A program made the translations under genes and the position numbers. DNA of 64,000 nt from Camellia lanceoleosa (taxonomy: Eukaryota > Streptophyta > Magnoliopsida > Ericales > Theaceae): assembly GCA_025200525.1 (NCBI GenBank), contig CM045763.1:66971018-67035017 (forward strand), read 5' to 3'. Shown piece after piece: positions 33,713-44,725 of the stretch (positions within the stretch are counted from its first letter, which is position 1; every line of letters begins with the position of its first letter). The notes below the pieces were generated by a model that was not told the DNA's origin, did not search any database, and saw nothing but the letters and a program-made list of their open reading frames with translations.

Positions 33713-34578
33713 TGTGCGGGGGTGATTTCCCCACTATGAAGAAGGGTTGAACTTCGTAGATAAACCGTGTGCTTTGGGAATTGAAGATCTGCACAGAATA
33801 ACAAACGATGAGGCTGCCTGACCAGGGTTTGGTCGGAAACCCCTCCGATGATAAAGTCAGGGACTAAGGGAAAGGAAGATGAGAGAATACAGAGTGTGTA
33901 TGTGTTGAGTGTGTGGATTTTTAGGTCCCTTGAAAGTGATAGTGTTCACCTTTTATAGGAGAAGGTTGTTTGTCGTTCAAGTCCTTCTCTCTCTGCTATC
34001 TGTCCAATGTGTTTTATTCGTGGTCGTGTCCCATTGGAGGAGGATTTACCACTTCGCCTCACTCTAAAAGTGTGTCTGCTTTTGTTTGTCTCATTAGCGA
34101 CATCTCTCATTGGAAGAGGACAACCACTTCGCCTGTCATTCAGATGCAGGTCTATCATATATGTACCTTGTCCCTCTGCACCTCCATGTCTCCACGTTCT
34201 GTTCATACAGAGGGAGATGAGCAGAGTTGTTTGTCTCTTGTGGGCCCAAGAAAGATCTTCAGTGAATTGGCCTGCTCTAGAATGGTTGTCCAACCAGGAG
34301 GTCCAATATGTTGCTCAACCCACTTCGGAGTGGTTGTCTATTCATCCAGGAGGTTCAATATGTTACTCAACCTACTTCGGAGTGGTTGGCTGCCCGTCCA
34401 GGAGGTCCACCATATTGCTCGGCCCACTTTGGAGTGACATTCGTACATTGGGCCGAGCTCCATTGTCTTGCTTCGGAGCAAGTGTTGGCCATAGGGCCGA
34501 GGTCTAACCTAGCTCAACCTCAGAGTAAGCATCGTATTGGGCCTAGCACCAGGACTTGATTAATTTTTACCCACTTCA
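33713..34578 (-). repeat. Right (5') LTR of the Tat-lineage element
   Basis: It aligns with 21750-22632, beginning TGTGCGGGGGTGATTTCC and ending TTTTTACCCACTTCA. Differences include small indels (for example loss of the TATGA near 34464) and many substitutions, so the insertion is not recent. It holds the same ~50-bp triplet at about 34273-34436. Confidence 0.92.
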
Positions 34579-34703
34579 CTCTTAAAACTAACATCACATA
34601 ACAACAATCTCACCATGCAAATACACAAGCTCTGATCATGATTTTCAAACATTTCCATCTAAGAAAATATCATTTGAATCTTGAGCCGTTTGATCAAACT
34701 GAT

Positions 34704-34745
<42 letters not shown>

Positions 34746-34974
34746 TTTTGATAAGTAGGTAGATTCCATTGAGGATGAGAGCAAGGCAAAATTATTTGAT
34801 GATAGTGGAGCAAGTCTGTGATTTTCATTAGTCACTATAGTGGATTTAATAGTTTTTATTTGGTTTAGGAGAGAACATGACAAGTGTCATGTGTTGAGTT
34901 GGGTAAAATATTGTTCTAAGACCATAAAAAATTATGAGAGAGTAATGGTGTAAAGGTCTTTTGAAGTATATTTT
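34579..34974. repeat. Non-coding stretch with a (GA)17 microsatellite
   Basis: The GA dinucleotide run lies at 34707-34740. Nothing else is recognised between the Tat LTR and block B. Confidence 0.8.
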
Positions 34975-35146
34975 TAAATTGAAAGTGACATTTAGTTGGC
35001 TTATGTATAAATTTGGGAGAAATTACTTGTCAATGGGAAGTTGAGAAAATTATTACATATGTATAGAAAAATTTTTAATTTTAATTATTACTAGTAATGA
35101 AATTTATAATTGTTTTTCAATGTTTATACTCAATTGAAAATTTTTC

Positions 35147-35316
35147 TAATGGTGTGTTTGGTTGGGGGATTTGGGGAAGGATTTAGAAATGAAAATGGAA
35201 AGGGAAAGGGAAAAGAAAAAGGTGTGTAAAACTAGGTGAAATGTGATATATTTCACCTAACTTTTCTCTTTCCTTTCCAAATTCCTCCTCAAATTCTCCA
35301 ACCAAACACAGCGTAA
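35147..35316. mobile_element. MITE (35150-35313) with TAA target duplication
   Basis: Inverted ends TGGTGTGTTTGGTTGGGG and CTCCAACCAAACACAGCG, TAA on both sides (35147-35149, 35314-35316), 164 bp. Block A reads CCCTAAATTTTCC with a single TAA at about 447-460, the empty site. Non-coding. Confidence 0.9.
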
Positions 35317-35401
35317 ATTTTTCAAGTACACTCGTTTTTGCCTCTTAATGAGGGATAGAATCTTTAAAGAATCTTTCTTTAAGGTTGATTGATTATATAT
35401 A

Positions 35402-35865
35402 TGACTCGTGCTAGGGAGCTCGAATTTGAGCTCCCTGAATCCCTCTAATTCTCAAAAACAGCGTCGTTTTTGTGTTTGTTTTGTTTTTTTTTTTTTTTTC
35501 AGAAGAAGAAACGAAGAAGAAGACGAAGGAGAGAAGAAGAAGAGAAGGAGAGAAGGAAGAAGAAGAGAAGGGCTGGACTGGAGGGGCCATCAACCAGGGG
35601 CGGAGGCGCGGGGCGGAGGTGCGGCGGAGGTTGGGGCCAAGAACGATCGGCCATGACGGAGATCTGTGGATCTACCGAGTCGACAAATGAGCCACGACGG
35701 CCGAGTTGATCTTTTCTCCCTCTCTCTCTCTGTTTTCCACTCTCCTCTCCTCTCTCTTTCTCCCTCTCTCTCTCTTGCCTTCCTCCTCTTCCATTTTTGG
35801 GGGATTCGGGGGCGGGGGGGAAATTCACGCTCCCAAGCTTTACTCTCTCTATATATATATATATA
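35402..35865. other. Insertion relative to block A, starting with a perfect hairpin
   Basis: Block A goes directly from GATTATATATATAG to TTCTTTCAAAACTC, while here about 460 bp intervene between TA runs. Just inside the left edge is AGGGAGCTC-GAATTT-GAGCTCCCT (35413-35436), a 9-bp perfect stem. The body switches from GA-rich (35500-35580) to CT-rich (35710-35790), which generates low-complexity ORFs on both strands that I do not accept as genes. The element type is not recognised. Confidence 0.6.
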
Positions 35866-35892
35866 TATTCAAAACACTCCTAACCGTTAGAA

Positions 35893-36976
35893 TAACGTTT
35901 GGTTTTCAACTCATTTGGATTAAGAAAATTTATAACTCTTTTTAAAATTAATAATTAAATAAAGTTTTCAAACTTTAATTCAAAAACTCTTTTTCAAAAC
36001 TTTATTTTTTTAAAAAAAATTCAAATTTTTTATTTTATTTTTAAAATTATTTTTTATTTTTTCTAAAAATATTTTCTTATTTTTATTTTTGTAGAAAAAT
36101 ATTTTTATTTTTTCATTTTCCAAAAAAAAAAAAAAAAATTGTTATTTTTTTAAGTACTGGACATGTAATAATTTGTTATGATTTAGATATATATGGGCAA
36201 TTCAATTTTTTTTTTAATTTAAAAAAATTAAATATTTGAAAAGTAAATAAAAAATTTAAGAAATATTTGAAATATTTAAAAAATAAAATAAAATATTTAA
36301 ATTAAAAAATAAAAATTATATACTAAAAATTTTAAAATAATTTTTTTAAAAAATATTTTCAATATTTTAAAAAATACATCGCATAAATGTAATAAATACA
36401 ATGCTTATTTAAAAAATAAATAAATATTTACAATAAAAAAATATTTACCCTAAAAGAATAAAATTAAAAAAAATTAAATATTTAAAAAAATAAAAAAATT
36501 AGTGAAACATCTCTCTCTAAATTTGTGTAGTAGAAGAGGTCTAAGATATATATTTTTTTATTAGCTAAGGTCACTCGATGAAATTTTTTTGTGATCATAT
36601 TGGAGAAATTTCAAAATTTCTTTATGTTGGGCCCAAAATTTCTCAGTGTCGGGTGAAATTTTTCTGAGTTAAAATTTCTCTGTAAAAATATTGAGGAAAC
36701 TTAACTACTATGAAAATATTGTATGTCATTTATCTTATAAAACCTTAATAGCAGAGACCTTAAAAAAAAATCCCTAAAATGAATAAACCAAAAATTTTCA
36801 AAATGCAACTCAAAATTTAAAAATTCAAAACTTAAAATACAATTCAAAACTCTTTTTAAAACTCAACTTTTTTCAAAACTTATAACAAACAAGTTTTTTC
36901 ATTCAAAAAACTAAAAACTCAAAATACAACTCAAAACTTAAATCATGATTCAAAAACTAAATCAAACAAAGTTTAA
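35893..36976. mobile_element. AT-rich MITE-like element (35896-36973) with TAA target duplication
   Basis: Ends CGTTTGGTTTTCAACTC and ...AAATCAAACAAAGTT are imperfect inverted repeats, flanked by TAA at 35893-35895 and 36974-36976. Block A has GTTAGATTAAGTTTGG with one TAA (about 561-576), the empty site. The interior is extremely AT-rich, non-coding, and contains a second MITE near 36485-36775. Confidence 0.8.
36485..36775. mobile_element. Nested MITE, second copy of the 59091-59410 family
   Basis: It is similar in reverse orientation to 59091-59410. GTGAAACATCTCTCTCTAAA, TTTTTTATTAGCTAAGG and CTTAACTACTATGAAAATATTG each have reverse-complement partners there. The inner palindrome is more decayed than in the other copy. 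Confidence 0.75.
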
Positions 36977-37389
36977 GTTTCAAAATTTTTGTATCTTACG
37001 ATTTTTATATGATCTAAAAATTTAAGATAGCACAACAGAGAGATTTGGAGAAAAAAAATAAAAATAATTGACGAGAGATATTTTGTTTTAATTTTTTATT
37101 TCCAAATCCAAAACATCTGTAATTATTAGATTATATTTAAAGAATTTCATATCCCAAAATTTTTGTACCACTTGACGATTGAGCGTTTTCCTACAATATG
37201 ACAGGTTTAGAATATTTAAAATTTTAAAAAAAAAAAAAAAAAGAAAGAAAGAAGAGAAAACATATATTTGGTCGAGATAGATCAATGACAAAGACGGCTC
37301 CTAGGAATTAAAGGCCGCTAGAAAATGACTTTAAAGTTTGTGCATCTTTTCATTTTACTTTTTGGGTTTGTCTATAAGTAGTTGGACAA

Positions 37390-37661
37390 TAAGGTCTTGT
37401 TTGAGAAGACTAAATAAGTGTACTTTTTGTTTTTTTTACTAAAAAAGTGAGGTTGAAAATATGAATGTTTGGATTAATTTTTTGACTTTTTATGGAAAAA
37501 TGTGTAATAAAAAATTGTAAACATTAGTTTTTAGAGGAAAATTTGAATTGGGAGTTGTGCAGCCGTAATTGTTGACTTTTGGTGAATAGTGTTAACTTTT
37601 TAACTTTTTGAGTAACTTTTTGATTTTTTAGATTATTCTCTACATTCCAAACTTAGCCTAA
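37390..37661. mobile_element. MITE (37393-37658) with TAA target duplication
   Basis: 266 bp with ends GGTCTTGTTTGAGAAG and CATTCCAAACTTAGCC, flanked by TAA at 37390-37392 and 37659-37661. Block A near 1408-1416 (GGGCAAGAAGAAAATAATTTGG) has no insert. Inner words such as CTTTTTGACTTTTT link it to the 13009-13148 MITE. Confidence 0.86.
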
Positions 37662-38197
37662 GATAATAATTTGGCTGACAGTGAAATACTAATATTGAAT
37701 TTAGTGATTAACAAAGCAATAATGTTACCCCCAAAAAATTTAAATTAAAAATAAATAAGAGGCTTTTTACACCCTCAAGTGACATGTCAAAGGAAAGATT
37801 ATTTGATATTTCTTTGTTCATATTCTCACCAATCACCATATATTATGCCCCTTATTGTTCATCAATTACCTAATATAAAATTGTAAATCTTACATTTTTC
37901 ATCATTCAAAACATTCTTAGGGCATCACGTGACCATATGTCAAAGAGTTAATTGTCAAAAATAAAATAAATAAGATAGAATAAATTATCACTTATGCAGA
38001 GGGACATAGAACTGATCACATAAAATAATCTTGACATATTATAATCCGAAGTTTCACATTACAAAGGCACTACTGAACCACTTTTTGTTTTTTTGTTTAT
38101 GTATGTGTAGACTTAATTAATGAAAGAATTTTAAACAAAGACTTCAGGTATTGTTGAACGGAGCATTATTCAAGTGGGTTGGAGGGAGAGATGCAAC

Positions 38198-38344
38198 TAG
38201 GGGTGTAATTTGGGCCTGGCTTGGTCCATCCGGGTCTGGGCTGGATTGGCCCACTTTTGGGCCTCCCAGGCTTTCATTTTCTCAAGCAGGGCCGATCCAC
38301 AGGCTGATAAGTTCAATTCAAGCCCATGCCCACTCAAATTAGTA
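38198..38344. other. GC-rich GGCCC/GGGCC repeat fragment, left of the Tekay insertion
   Basis: It starts TAGGGGTGTAATTTGGGCC, a beginning shared by many dispersed plant repeats, possibly hAT-type. It continues on the far side of the Tekay element at 50830-50900 with GCCCGAGCCGCGGGCTAGG words. The candidate 8-bp duplication GATGCAAC has no partner that I can find. The element type is undecided. Confidence 0.4.
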
Positions 38345-38349
38345 CATCG

Positions 38350-39657
38350 TGTCACGACCCAAACCGTACCCAAAGGTTCAACGTCGTAACAAGATAAAAA
38401 AAATAAATAATTCGGATAATTCTGTAGTCACAGCGCAAGCGGATAAATTAAATAAATTAAAATAAATAACTGGGTACCAACTGTTTATTTAAAAGGCAAT
38501 AAAACATAGTCATTTGAGTTTTACTGTATTACAAGAGTTTAATAATAAAAGATATAAAACAAAATAATATAGAGATTCATTTTCCATCTTGATCCCGCTA
38601 AATCTCGTCACTTGAAAGGGGTAACAGCTATAAGCACATAGCAGAGTGAGAAATATTATACTATGAGGGGCACAAAATGGCCATGGATATTTATGTAAGC
38701 TAAAACATTATAAATTGAGTTGAGTTGAATACACAAATTAATTAAGTGCCAGAAACTGAAATAATCACTATAACCACGGTACATCACTAATTGACAAGCA
38801 CTACACTGGTCAATGGATCCACGACAAACACTGGACCACAGAGTGGTCAATCACTAAGCCAATGGTTATTTAAGTCCCCCAAGGTATGGGACTCCCGTGG
38901 TGGTATTCACAAAATATATTTTCATATAAGGTCATAACTAAATATTCTTTAAAATATAAACAAACATATCCATGAGTCTCCTTTTAAACAAATAGGGTTC
39001 AGAAAATAAACCACGTAACTGAAACTTTTATAAAACATAACTTTTATTAATATACTAATAAAATATAACTTTTATAAAATACATTTTGGTAAGTCAAAAC
39101 ATACATAAAATATATTTTGGAGACTTAAGGTATAATATAACTCACCTTAAATTAAGTCCTTTATGCTTTCTTTTTCCACCAACACTCGTAAGGCCCTCTC
39201 TTATACTTTTTTTTTTCTTACCGCTGCCTTAACTCACTATTCAACTAGCTATAGGAGGTGAATCGTGGGTGGCAAGCCTCGGAAATTTTCGAAACTTTGA
39301 TTGAGTCCGCCCTTATCCATATTATTTATTAACTGGTTTGAATCCCATGACCATGACTAATCCATCTAACTTAGACATGTTTTTTTTTTTTGACCATTTT
39401 TTAATTTAAGAGTTATTACCTTCTTTGGTAATTCAAGATGACTCCTAAAATTTACGTATAATAATAAGTTAGGTTCATGTCTAAAAACCTCACTATCCAA
39501 CTATAAATCACCACTTACCACTTACTAAAATATTTAATGTATAATATTTCACAACGTATTTCTTTAATCATAAAATTCTCAATCTCCTAAATTATGCATT
39601 TATTTATTATCATTTATTTATTATTATTATTATCACTACATGAATATATATACTTAT

Positions 39658-39688
<31 letters not shown>

Positions 39689-39725
39689 TATCGTAATGTT
39701 AAATTTAAAACATTCGGGTGTCACA
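38350..39725 (-). repeat. Left (3') LTR of the Tekay-like element
   Basis: TGTCACGACCCAAACC ... CATTCGGGTGTCACA, 1,376 bp. It matches 49472-50829 nearly base for base over long stretches, for example from GCACATAGCAGAGTGAGAAA on. ORFs within it are incidental and occur in both LTRs. Confidence 0.95.
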
Positions 39726-39739
39726 TTTCTCCTCTCCTT
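39726..39739 (-). promoter_or_regulatory. Polypurine tract of the Tekay-like element
   Basis: The minus strand reads AAGGAGAGGAGAAA immediately before the LTR start. All 14 bases are purines, as expected for the plus-strand DNA primer. Confidence 0.9.
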
Positions 39740-40587
39740 AAAAGAAGTTTGTCCTCAAACTTGACGTATCTTGGTTTTCGAAGAGGTGTGTGTATTTGGC
39801 TCGCATTTGGCTTTCAGTTTCCCACGTTGCTTCTTCGACACGATAATTTCTCCATAAGACCTTTACGAGGGGTATAGTTTTATTTCGAAGGATTTGATCA
39901 CGACGATCGAGAATCTGTACAAGTTGCTCTTCGTATGAGAGATCTTCTTGAACTTCTAAGTTATCATGATCGACTACATGCTCTGGATCTCGAAGATATC
40001 GACGAAGCATCGAAACATGAAACACATTATGGACATTGGATAGTTCGGGTGGGAGCGCAAAACGATATGCTACAGAACCAATCCTTTCGAGAATCTCAAA
40101 TGGGCCGATGTATTGTGGTCTTAACTTTCCTCGCTTTCCAAATCGGATAACCCCTTTTGTCAGTGAGATTTTAAGGAACACATGATCTCCTATTTGAAAT
40201 TCTAAGTCTCGTCTTCGTGTATCTGCATAGCTTTTTTGGCGGCTCTGGGCAGTGCGAATTCGTTATTGGATGAGTTGAATTTAATCACTCGTTACTTGCA
40301 CGATCTTGGGGCCTAATAATTTCCTGTCTCCGACTTCCATCCAACATAGAGGTGATCGACATCTTCTTCCATACAGTGCCTCGTACGGTGCCATTTCAAT
40401 ACTTGCATGGTAGCTATTATTATACGTGAACTCCACTAAAGGTAGGTGGTCATCCCAATTACCTTTGAGGTCTAGTACGCACAAACGTAACATATCTTCC
40501 AACGTCTGGATCGTCCTTTCAGATTGCTCATCAGTTTGCGGGTGGTAAGTCAGATTAAACCTTAGAGTGGTTCCCAAAGCTTCCTAT
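39738..40587 (-). pseudogene. Tekay-like integrase C-terminal half and chromodomain
   Basis: 40281-40577 continues the integrase core after the nested insertion: FNLTYHPQTDEQSERTIQ (catalytic Glu; the family usually has Gly before Gln) and YEALYGRRCRSPLCW. 39738-40181 holds the C-terminal domain (LRPQYIGPFEILERIGSVAY, LPPELSNVHNVFHVSMLRRY) and a chromodomain with VLWRNYRVEEATWETE. The chromodomain would steer insertion toward particular chromatin. In-frame stops TAG near 40580, and TAA near 40280 and 40265, break the frame. Confidence 0.92.
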
Positions 40588-43500
40588 AATTTTGTAGACG
40601 TCCCCGAACGCCCCGGGAGGATGAACCCCGTTCTGTTCACAGTGGGTCTACTACAGTTCGGACTCGATTTGTTGTCACGGTTCTAAATCTGAACCAAAGA
40701 GTCCAAATCCGGTAAATCGTTTTGAGAAAAAACAGATTTTGAAAGAAGTGCCAAACATGGACTGCTTTACCAGATACAGAGTCGCCACCTAAATATTTTT
40801 TAATGGGAAAATTTAGGAAACCCTGACTCGATGCCAAAGGCCACGTGTCCGTCATCACCAAAGTTGCCTCGGCTCGGGAACTTGGGTATGATTGGGGAAG
40901 GTCAGCTATGAGCACCCCCTCTCACCCGGTTCGAAGACCGGCCTCTACTAATCATGATATCCAATTTTGAAAACGTTATATGTTCTTATTCCGGTTATTA
41001 GCCTAGATTTACTATGTTATGCGCGCAGCAAACAAGTATAGACCAAATCGCCTAAATTGGAACAAAACACTTCATGTTTGTTTTGAAAATGATTTGCTAC
41101 TCGCAAGTAGGCTAAAATGTAGGTTTTGCCACTCCCGAGTGGGCTTTAGAAAAGATGGTTTTGCCACTATCTAGTGGGCTTAAAACTCGCAGTTTTAATG
41201 CATTATCCCAATTTAAGCAATTCGACCTTCATCCATAGGCATTCGAGCAATTATATCACATAAGCAGCTAGTCTCATGGTAATCATGCAATTATGGCAAC
41301 ACTCACACGCATGCGGTATGCTAAAGCATAAAAGCTTACCTAGTACTCCGTGCCAAAACAGAAACTAGTTAGTAATCATGCATGATCCTAGTTCATGTTA
41401 AAAATGGCTAATGCATCACATACAGAATGTCACTAGAATAGGCTCGGCTAATCTACAATGACATGTGAAATGTTACAAATAACACGTATTCAATTTGGAA
41501 TTGAAATACAGATGCAGTTAGAATGATGCGCCGAGCCCGGTGCATGCAGTACAGATGAATGATGCACGCATGCATAGCATAAGGATGCTAAAATAAATAT
41601 GCCCTAGTACTAACCATTGAAAGCAGGTAAGTAAAAGGGAGAAAGAAGTGGGGGTTGGAAGACATGCACACACTCACCCACACTTATTACAAATTTACCC
41701 TCGCTCTGAGGGACCAAAAGAATATACAAATTAATTAACCTACAAGCTAATTAATGATTACAGACCACTTAATTAATTAACAAATTAACTAAGCTAAGGA
41801 AAGCAGTAAAAGGCCTTGGGAAGAGGGATGCACGCATGTTCGGATTGGCCTCGCCCGGAAATCCACTGCCATACGCAAGTTGCCTCTGTTTTCCCTGCTT
41901 TGCTCCTCTGAAAATTGCACAATTCCCAAGGTATGCTCCATGGACATTGGGGAACACTACCGGCCAAGAGGAATGGCCACCGGCCAAAAGAGATGATCAC
42001 CGGCTACTTGTGAAGCCATCGGCCACTGATGGATGGCCGGTCGGCACTGCAGATGGCCGGCCGGCCAAATCTTCCTACAGAATCCTGTTTTGACAGCAGC
42101 AGAGGGCAAAACAAGGCATGGCAATGCATTTTAAACAAATGTATGCACCACCACATCCCTTATCATATTTATGACTCAAAGGGGCATGGTCCTTGATTCT
42201 CGGACCACCAATCGCGCATTTCAATGCGTGATGGCCCAAGAAACCAAGTATGCATTTTGATTTCAAATGAAATGCAATGCAAACAAGCACAAAGAGAGCC
42301 AACCTCTATCATACTCAATTCAAGAGGCAAGGCAATGCATGCACAATTCAATGCAACCTAGGCATGTGAGCTAAGGATGCAACACGTCAATGCAAGCAAA
42401 CATACAAGGTATATAACAACCTAGGCAAGCAAGCATGCAAGGCATGAAGCAATGTGACTACATTTGAACAACATGCGAAAGGTGGTCTTAGACCAATATG
42501 GACAAGCCTCGGCCATGTCTAAATAGGAAGCCAAAATGCTATGGAATGGAGGCAAATACACACACAAACAATGCATGCAAACATGGCCCAACACTTAAGC
42601 ATTAAAGAGCATCTTTTAATCACACTTAAAAGAGGATAATCATGGACGAATAGCATGCATGGAAAGCTCTGAAATCATGTCATAAATGGTGCCAAACCAA
42701 GTAAGCAAAACAAGCAAAGCATGCATAGAAGCTTGGAATTAGCCCAAGGACTTAAACCATGATCATATGACACATGAAGCAAATGATCAAAGTGAATCAA
42801 AATAGTCCCAAATCATGTCAAAGTAAGCTCCAAAACATCACTTAGATGGCATCTAAATGACCTACACATGGAAGCATACACAAATATCTAAATATGGAGC
42901 ATGAAACACCAACCTTATAAAGCATTAAAAGGGTATCAAATGCAAGCATACAAGCATGGAGCAAGGACTGAAATATCATAACTAATGGTGCCAAACCACT
43001 GAAATGATGCAAATAGAGCATGGTAGAGGAGCCAACACTCAAGGCATACAAGCTAGATTGTATGGTAGCCATACAAAGCAAGCCATGGATGACCCAAATA
43101 ACCAAAATCAGACCTAAATCATGCCAAAATATGCATAAAATCTTCACAAAGCTAAGCCAAAATCATGCTAGAAACAAGGCTCAAAACACAAAGCATGTTA
43201 AGGCAATTTTATGGCATTACAAGACAAGTATGCTAAGCATGCATGGTGTGTCTAAACCAAGTAAAAATAGAGGTAATACATGGCAAAATATTACCAAATA
43301 ACACTTAAGACATGGCCAACATGCACTTAAAAATGGTGCTCACACATGAGGCTAAAATGACACTTTTTGAAGACAACAAGGGGAGGGGGTGGCCCTCTCC
43401 TTCTTAGGACCCTAAACCACCATCCTCACCACTGAAATCTTGAAATATTTCAGTGGTGAGGAGGCCCAAACAAGGTGGTCCCGAAGTTCACCAAAAATAG

Positions 43501-44725
43501 CACAAAATGGGGCCAAACAAGGCCTAAGAGGGGGTAAACGACCCCAAACACAAAAGTGTCCTTAATGACGTATCTTAAACACAAAAAAAAAAAAAACTTT
43601 TTTATGTTATACACAAAGCTCAAAACAGCAAGAAAGATAGGCTAAAAACTAGTGCAAAAACGGGGAATAAAAGAGGGTTAGATGCTCACCCTTGTAGGCC
43701 AACGGGGACAGCAACCTTTGGTCCCAAAAATCAGTTCCTTAGCCTCTGAAAATGGCCTCCAAGAAGCTTAGATGGATGATGGAGATGTGTGGTTGAGAGG
43801 TGGTGTGCAAAGGGGCCAAGAATCATTCACTTTGGAGCACTCTAACACATACAAATGTAGAGAGAGAGAGATAAAGAGAGAGAGTGATATATATTCTATA
43901 TATATCAGATTTTCTAACCTTTGAAAATGGTGGAGAGGCCCTCTATATATAGAGCAAGACAAGGTGCTAAGCTTCTTAGAGAAGCTAACACAAAAAGGGT
44001 CAAAGGGGGCAAGCTTCCAAGGGAAGCTAAGCAAAGGTGTCAAGCTTCTCTTAGAAGCTTGGAGCAAAAGGGCCAAGAAGGCCAAGCTTCTTGGAGAAGC
44101 TAGACAAAAGAGCCAAGCTTCTTAGAGAAGCTAGGCAAAAGGTTCAAGAGGTGCAAGCTTCTCTTGGAAGCTTAGAAGGGTTCAAGCTTCTTGGAGAAGT
44201 TAGGAAAAGGTGCAAAAGGTTCAAGCTTCTAGGAGAAGCTAAACCAAGGTACAAAAGGTTCAAGCTTCCTCAAGAAGCTAAAGACCAAGGGTTCAAAAGG
44301 TTCAAGAGGGTCAAGCTTCCTCAAGAAGCTAAAACAGGGGGTTCAAAAGGTTCAAACTCCCCTTAAGAAGAGGTCTCGGCCAGAAAAAGAGTCAATCGGC
44401 CAAATAAAGATGGCCGACCGACCAAACAGAGTGCCGACCGGCCAAATATATGGCCGATGGCAACAAAACACTGGCCGGTGGCCTCTAGCCATGGCCGGTG
44501 ATGTGTGGGGATGTCTCACAAGCCATTCCTTGCCTCTCAAAAGCAAAACACAAGTGTTTGGTGCAAAACCAAACACAAAACAGTCGAGTCGGGAGATCCT
44601 GAGGCAAGACGCGTAGCCGAGACCTCTGGGAACTCGAGACAAACACAAACATGGATGATCACCGGGTGTTCAAACGGTGACGTCCAAGTCTTGAGGACAG
44701 TCAAAAATCAGGTGTCTACAAATTT
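40588..44725. mobile_element. Nested 4.1-kb insertion (40593-44720) with AATTT duplication, probable very long solo LTR
   Basis: It begins TGTAGACGTCCCC at 40593 and ends ...AGGTGTCTACA at 44720, giving TGTAGAC...GTCTACA ends. AATTT is duplicated at 40588-40592 and 44721-44725, inside the integrase of the Tekay-like element. No pol domains, PBS or second LTR are visible. Near the left end is CAGAGTCGCCACCTAAATA (minus: TAGGTGGCGACTCTG), a phrase associated with the LTR/PBS region of some long-LTR Tat/Ogre-type elements. The simplest reading is a solo LTR of such an element, oriented minus. The middle (41500-43350) is non-coding, with many ATGCA-type words. Confidence 0.72.
43955..44370. repeat. 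Minisatellite of AAGCTTCTTGGAGAAGCT-type units
   Basis: About 11 imperfect units contain CAAGCTTC..GAAGCT with spacers of GGTTCAAGAGG type. The unit core AAGCTTCTTNGAGAAGCTT is itself palindromic, so each unit can form a small stem. It is embedded in the 4.1-kb nested insertion and runs through in-frame low-complexity ORFs that I do not accept as genes. Confidence 0.85.

Larger units (their letters stand above)
21750..34578 (-). mobile_element. Tat-lineage Ty3/gypsy retrotransposon, complete in outline, decayed
   Basis: Two related LTRs (21750-22632 and 33713-34578) enclose 11.1 kb. On the minus strand the order is gag, protease, reverse transcriptase with RNase H, a second (archaeal-type) RNase H, then integrase. 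The extra RNase H and the long sequence between integrase and the 3' LTR mark the Tat group. A PBS-like site lies beside the right LTR and a short purine-rich tract beside the left LTR, both fitting minus orientation. Every ORF is broken. The five bases outside the LTRs differ (TTGTT on the left, CTCTT on the right), so no target duplication is visible. The long 3' region carries an opposite-strand gene. Confidence 0.92.
34975..38197. repeat. Paralogous block B (partner of block A)
   Basis: Collinear with 266-737, 1334-1507 and 7553-8030. It lacks the Helitron, MITE and LINE present in A. It has its own insertions: MITEs at 35150-35313, 35896-36973 and 37393-37658, an insertion at about 35402-35865, and about 170 bp near 37100-37270 that may be an insertion here or a deletion in A. 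No gene is supported in the shared sequence. Confidence 0.85.

Noticed and set aside
35408..35828. Overlapping Lys/Glu/Arg-rich and Ser-rich ORFs on both strands
   Set aside because: They arise from purine-rich and pyrimidine-rich low-complexity sequence, overlap in several frames and show no family features.
38656..38850. 64-codon ORF found again at 49778-49972
   Set aside because: It is repeated only because the two LTRs are copies of each other; no function suggested.
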